Translations under genes and position numbers: made by a program
Notes under the pieces: model-generated
Databases searched by the model: none
What the model was told of the DNA's origin: nothing
What the model saw: the letters and a program-made list of their open reading frames with translations, nothing else
Assembly (NCBI GenBank): GCA_963850195.1
Contig: CAWKKD010000010.1
Location: 124,001-188,000 of the forward strand
Direction of reading: 5' to 3'
DNA length: 64,000 bases
DNA from: Actinoallomurus sp963850195
Lineage (GTDB): Bacteria > Actinomycetota > Actinomycetes > Streptosporangiales > Streptosporangiaceae
Part shown: one piece after another, positions 60,480 to 64,000 of the stretch
Numbering within the stretch: position 1 is the stretch's first letter
How the letters are laid out: each line of letters opens with the position of its first letter

Positions 60480-60760
60480 GCCCATCCCCATAACCGTCCA
60501 GAAAACGCGTTGCCCGTCGTCCGCCTCGTCGATCATGCTGTTTCCGCATTCGACGGAAGAAAGGCGGTGACCGTGTATCGGCTGGCGAAGCCCGTCGCCC
60601 ACAGCGGGCGAGCAGGTTCGGACACGGTCCGGAACGACAGATGTGGCATGGGCGAATTCCCGCGAAAGACCTCACCGGGTCAATGAGCGACCAGCCGACA
60701 CGCCGTCTCCGGAATTCGGAGGCGGCGTTCTTTGTTTTTTGCGGATGGAATGGGGACTCG

Positions 60761-61198
60761 GTGAACGTACTGGTCTTGAACGCCTCGTACGAGCCGCTGC
60801 ACAAGGTCGACGTGCGGCACGCCGTCCGCATGCTCGTACGCGGGGTCGCCGTCGTCGAAGAGGCGGTGGAAGGTCGGCAGATCGGCCGGTATCCGCTGCC
60901 GCGAGTGCTGCGCCTCGTACGCTACGTGGCGATGCGCTGGCGGCACGGGCGCAGTCCGGCCTGGGGAAAGCACGGGCTGATACGCCGCGACCAGGGGCTG
61001 TGCGCGTACTGCGGCGGCCATGGCAGCACCGTGGACCACGTCGTGCCGCAGTCGCGTGGCGGCGGAACGACGTGGGAGAACACGGTCCTGGCGTGCGGCT
61101 CGTGCAACAACCGCAAGCGCGACCGCACGCCCGCCGAGGCGGGCATGCGGCTGCTCGCGCTCCCGCGCGTACCGCACTGGAGCGAGCTGATCGCGTGA
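60761..61198 (+). CDS. HNH endonuclease
   Basis: The protein is 145 residues from GTG at 60761. The HNH motif with a zinc site reads CAYCGGHGSTVDHVVPQSRG followed by TWENTVLACGSCNNRKRDRT. The N-terminal NVLVLNASYEPLHKVDVRHA is characteristic of stand-alone actinobacterial HNH nucleases. The role, whether DNA repair or defence, is unknown. The 281 bp upstream have a T-rich stretch but no gene. Confidence 0.92.
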   Translation: MNVLVLNASYEPLHKVDVRHAVRMLVRGVAVVEEAVEGRQIGRYPLPRVLRLVRYVAMRWRHGRSPAWGKHGLIRRDQGLCAYCGGHGSTVDHVVPQSRGGGTTWENTVLACGSCNNRKRDRTPAEAGMRLLALPRVPHWSELIA

Positions 61199-61208
61199 AC
61201 GTGCGCGC

Positions 61209-61610
61209 TCAGGCGCGCTCGAGGACGACCACGGGGATGTCCCGCGCGCTCTTGCGCTGGTAGTCGTCGTAGGCGGGCCAGGTCTCGGCCATGGCCCGCC
61301 ACAGGTCGGCCTTCTCCTCGGAGGAGGCCGTACGGGCGCGCGCGGCGAACCGGTCTCCGCGTATCTGGACCTGGACGTTCGGGTCGGCCTCGAGATTGAG
61401 GTACCAGAGCGGCGGGTCGTCCGATCCGCCCTTGGACGCGATCACCGTGTAGACGTCGCCCTGCCGGCGGTAGATCAGCGGCGAGGTCCGCGGCTCGCCC
61501 GACTTGCGGCCGGTGGTGGTGAGCAGCAGCGTCGTGGTGCCCTCCCAGTCGTGGCCCACCTCGCCGTCGGTCTGCTGGTAGCGCTCGACGTGTTCCTGGC
61601 CGAAAAGCAT
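61209..61610 (-). CDS. Deazaflavin (F420)-dependent nitroreductase-like protein (Ddn family)
   Basis: The protein has 133 residues. The Ddn/FDOR split-barrel pattern is TTTLLLTTTGRKSGEPRTSPLIYRR, VIASKGGSDDPPLWYLNLEADP and VQVQIRG. These proteins reduce quinones or nitro-compounds with F420H2. It converges with the HNH gene over 10 bp. The 238 bp upstream to 61848 hold no evident gene. Confidence 0.9.
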   Translation of the reverse strand: MLFGQEHVERYQQTDGEVGHDWEGTTTLLLTTTGRKSGEPRTSPLIYRRQGDVYTVIASKGGSDDPPLWYLNLEADPNVQVQIRGDRFAARARTASSEEKADLWRAMAETWPAYDDYQRKSARDIPVVVLERA

Positions 61611-61848
61611 GTCATCACCCTCGATGGTCGGCGTGTTCTCCCTTCAACCGAACCATGCCGGTGATCCTTCCCGGAGCGGCGGGGCACCGAACGGGCGCAC
61701 CGCGTGGCCGGACCCTTGGTCCTTCCACGCGGTGCGAGCTCGCTCAGGTGATCCGCACGGATCGGCAGGTGCTCATCGGTCCCTCCGGTGTTCTCCGGGC
61801 GAAGGTCGCCTACCCATACAGACTCTCCGCGCGGCGAGGCGGTTCCGC

Positions 61849-62643
61849 CTACTCGAAAAGGTCCGGCTGCTCGCGAGTGATCTGGTCGTACAGCGGCTGG
61901 TAGTTGATCCAGCCGACCAGGTCGTTGCCGAGCTGGTCGTGGGTGATCTTGGCGTTCTCCTCGGAGATGTGCACCACCCGGCCGGCCGCCTTGGCCAGGA
62001 GCTGTACCTGGGCCGAGCGCTCCATCGTGATGAACCACCAGGCGGCCGCGTCGACCGTGTCGCCGACCGTCAGCAGGCCGTGGTTGCGCAGGATCACGGC
62101 CTTGTGCGACCCGAGGGCCGCCGCGATGCGGTTCCCCTCCTCCAGGTCGGTGACCACGCCGGTGTAGTCGTCGAACAGGCCGTGGTCCTCGTAGAAGGCG
62201 CAGACGTCCTGCGTGATCGGCTCCAGCAGCTCGCCCAGCGCCGAGAGGGCCCGGCCGTGCACGGAGTGGCTGTGCGCGGCGGCCACGACGTCCGGCCGCG
62301 CCTGATGCACCCGCGAGTGGATGGCGAACGCCGCCTCGTTGACGGGATAGCGGCCCTGGACCACCTTGCCCTCGTGGTTGACGAGGATCAGGTCGCTCAC
62401 ACGGACGTGCTTGAACGACATCCCGAACGGGTTCACCCAGAAGTGGTCGGTCAGTTCGGGGTCACGCGCGGTGATGTGACCCGCCACGCCCTCCTCGAAA
62501 CCGAACTTCCCGAAGAGTCGCAGGGCGGCCGTCAGCCGCTCCTTACGGTGCCGCCGCTCGTCCTCCACGTCGTCGAACGTGGGAGGCAGCCTGAAGATCA
62601 GGTCCTGCGGCGGCAGCTTGTCGAGGAACTCCTCGCCGGCCAT
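61849..62643 (-). CDS. Class II aldolase/adducin-family protein
   Basis: The protein has 264 residues. The zinc-binding histidines are in AAAHSHSVHGRALSAL and ILRNHGLL, with the catalytic Glu in the NEAAFAIHS region and a VNPFGMSF substrate loop. It is probably an aldolase, epimerase or decarboxylase on a sugar-like or short-chain compound. The start is ATG at 62643, divergent from the LLM gene. Confidence 0.9.
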   Translation of the reverse strand: MAGEEFLDKLPPQDLIFRLPPTFDDVEDERRHRKERLTAALRLFGKFGFEEGVAGHITARDPELTDHFWVNPFGMSFKHVRVSDLILVNHEGKVVQGRYPVNEAAFAIHSRVHQARPDVVAAAHSHSVHGRALSALGELLEPITQDVCAFYEDHGLFDDYTGVVTDLEEGNRIAAALGSHKAVILRNHGLLTVGDTVDAAAWWFITMERSAQVQLLAKAAGRVVHISEENAKITHDQLGNDLVGWINYQPLYDQITREQPDLFE

Positions 62644-62741
62644 GGGATGACTCCTTCTACGTTGGCTCCGTAGCCATCGAACCTGATTCGGTAGGTCTCC
62701 GGCTAGACCTACCCCGTCACGGCTCCCGATACCTTTGTTCC

Positions 62742-63602
62742 ATGCGCGTCGGAGTGATCCTGTGGCCCATCGACCCGTGGCCCGAGGCCAGAAGGCAGTG
62801 GGAGGCGGCGGAGGCCCTCGGCTTCGACTCCGCGTGGGTGTACGACCACACGGCGTGGCGCGGCATCACCCCGTGGCAGGACGGCTTCGCCACGCTGGCC
62901 GCCGCGGCCGCGATCACCTCGCGCATCCGGATCGGCACGCTGGTCACCTCGCCGAACTTCCGCCATCCGGTGCCGACCGCCATCGCCGCCAAGGCGATCG
63001 ACGACATCAGCGACGGCCGGCTCGATCTGGGCATCGGGGCGGGCGGCATCAACCACGGCTCCGACGCGGGCATCCTCGACGGCGAGGCGTGGACCCTGCG
63101 TGAGCGCGCCGATCGGTTCGCCGAGTGGGTCGAGCTGATGGACCGTCTCCTGCGCGGCCCGAGCACGACGTACGAGGGACGCTTCTGGTCGGCCGACGAC
63201 GTGCTCACCTCGCCAGGGTGCGTCCAGCGCCCACGGGTCCCGTTCGCGATCGCCGGCACGGGCCCGCGCGCCATGCGCCTGGCCGCCCGGTACGCCGACA
63301 CGTGGGTCACCGCGGGCGCCCCCAAGAGCCGCCCCGGCATGTCCTGCCTCGACGCCCTACGCGATCAGCTACCCCGCCTGGACGAGGCGTGCGCCGCCGA
63401 AGGCCGCACCGTACGCCGGCTCCTGCGCACCGGCGACGAGAGCGAGGACTGGACGGCCTCGATCGAGGCCTACCGCGACCACGCCGGCCGGTACGCCGAG
63501 CTCGGTATCACCGACATCGCCCTCCACTGGCCCCACGAGCGCAGCCCCTTCGCCGCGAACCTCAAGGTCATCGAACGAATAGCCGCCGAACGCGCCTCCT
63601 AG
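62742..63602 (+). CDS. LLM-class F420-dependent oxidoreductase
   Basis: The protein has 286 residues and the luciferase-like fold, with LGFDSAWVYDHTAWRG, AAITSRIRIGTLVTSPNFRHP, LDLGIGAGG and PFAIAGTGPRAMRLAARYAD. It probably uses F420. It is the second such enzyme in 4 kb, but the two are not tandem copies. Confidence 0.92.
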   Translation: MRVGVILWPIDPWPEARRQWEAAEALGFDSAWVYDHTAWRGITPWQDGFATLAAAAAITSRIRIGTLVTSPNFRHPVPTAIAAKAIDDISDGRLDLGIGAGGINHGSDAGILDGEAWTLRERADRFAEWVELMDRLLRGPSTTYEGRFWSADDVLTSPGCVQRPRVPFAIAGTGPRAMRLAARYADTWVTAGAPKSRPGMSCLDALRDQLPRLDEACAAEGRTVRRLLRTGDESEDWTASIEAYRDHAGRYAELGITDIALHWPHERSPFAANLKVIERIAAERAS

Positions 63603-63632
63603 GAGACGCCGCCGAGGAGGCGGAGGCGATCC

Positions 63633-63947
63633 TCAGGAAGTCGCCCGGTCCAGCCAGGCCAGGTACGTGGCCGAGCCGCTGAGAGGCGTGACGGACAGCT
63701 CAGGGTTGTCCCATGGGTGGGTTTCGAGCAGGTGCCGCTCCAGTTCCGGGTATCGCCCGGCCGTCGTCTTGAGCGTGACGACCCATTCCTCGCCGGTGCC
63801 GAACTCGCCCAGGTGCCAGAACGCCGTGATCGCCGGGCCCATGACCTGTCCGGACGCGGCGAGCCGTGCCTTGACCGCCGAGTTGAGCAGCTCCACCGCG
63901 GTGTCGCGATTGTCGGCTGCCGTCGAGACCTGCACGTAGTCCGCCAC
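63633..63947 (-). CDS. cutA: CutA-family divalent-cation tolerance protein
   Basis: The protein has 104 residues, the usual length for the CutA1 ferredoxin-like trimer. It has VQVSTAADNRDTAVELLNSA at the start, AFWHLGEFGTGEEWVVTLKT, YPELERHLLETHPWDNPE and TYLAWLDRAT at the end. The classic function in copper tolerance is not well proven for bacteria. It is the last complete gene; 63948-64000 has no gene. Confidence 0.92.
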   Translation of the reverse strand: MADYVQVSTAADNRDTAVELLNSAVKARLAASGQVMGPAITAFWHLGEFGTGEEWVVTLKTTAGRYPELERHLLETHPWDNPELSVTPLSGSATYLAWLDRATS

Positions 63948-64000
63948 GCGCCGGAGCCTAGTTGCCCTGTCTCCGGAGTTCTCACCGGCGTGCGGCGGGG

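Noticed and set aside
60761..61198. Defence island around the HNH nuclease
   Set aside because: Neighbouring genes are F420 enzymes, murA and an aldolase. The HNH protein is of a common stand-alone type.
1..64000. tRNA, rRNA, CRISPR arrays, riboswitches, integrase or att sites
   Set aside because: I looked for cloverleaf-like blocks, regular repeats and integrase motifs and saw none that I could support.

Overview
The window is 64 kb of high-GC actinobacterial chromosome. GC is strongly biased at third codon positions, starts are often GTG or TTG, and many genes are coupled by 4-bp ATGA/GTGA overlaps. The gene set (PknG-type kinase cluster, SARP/AfsR-like regulator, DUF574-type methyltransferase, F420-dependent LLM and Ddn-like enzymes, FolP2, GuaB1) points to a filamentous actinomycete. 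Streptosporangiales/Thermomonosporaceae is my best guess, made from gene content only. I see no tRNA, rRNA, CRISPR array, prophage or complete insertion sequence. Most of it is ordinary core and accessory chromosome.

Layout. 1-5976 (minus): an operon of coiled-coil protein, PknG-like kinase, PP2C phosphatase, VWA protein and the first 28 codons of a further zinc-ribbon (probably FHA) protein. The kinase, the phosphatase and the partial protein all begin with Cys-rich zinc ribbons. 6177-11608: a secreted GH3 glycosidase lacking most of its N-terminal barrel, a methyltransferase remnant beside palindromic operators, a small ORF, an M48 metalloprotease with a 23-codon overlapping leader ORF, and a small membrane protein. 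11792-12762: an SDR gene and the first copy of a 159-bp MITE-like element. 12947-20695 (plus): a nine-gene purine-catabolism operon (uraD, uraH, uricase, two xanthine-dehydrogenase-like subunits, 8-oxoguanine deaminase, glycerate kinase, allantoinase, allantoicase). It takes urate to ureidoglycolate and salvages glycerate, but the molybdenum subunit of the dehydrogenase is absent.

20670-36941: mixed single genes and small units. These include a DUF574 methyltransferase, two tandem SnoaL-like proteins divergent from a TetR gene with two palindromic operators, a flavoprotein, lipoproteins, two serine beta-lactamase-fold hydrolases, an oxidoreductase with a WYL regulator, a Vps62-like membrane protein, a P-loop kinase, an enolase-superfamily protein lacking its catalytic lysines, a degenerate LCP protein, GuaB1 and a polysaccharide deacetylase. 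37188-43897: three regulators (SARP, tandem-domain Lrp/AsnC, LysR), the second MITE copy and an MFS exporter.

43972-64000: GDP-mannose dehydratase, a Rieske protein coupled to FolP2, a CGNR protein, a thioesterase, a secreted S53 peptidase, an amine oxidase-type flavoenzyme, an amidase, a Nudix-glycosyltransferase pair, an MpaB-like protein, MurA with Asp at the fosfomycin-target position, two LLM F420 enzymes, an HNH nuclease, a Ddn-like protein, a class II aldolase and CutA. The most notable items are the MITE pair with matching CTNAG target duplications, the incomplete dehydrogenase operon, the catalytically altered enolase-superfamily and GH3 proteins, and the zinc-ribbon-tagged kinase cluster.
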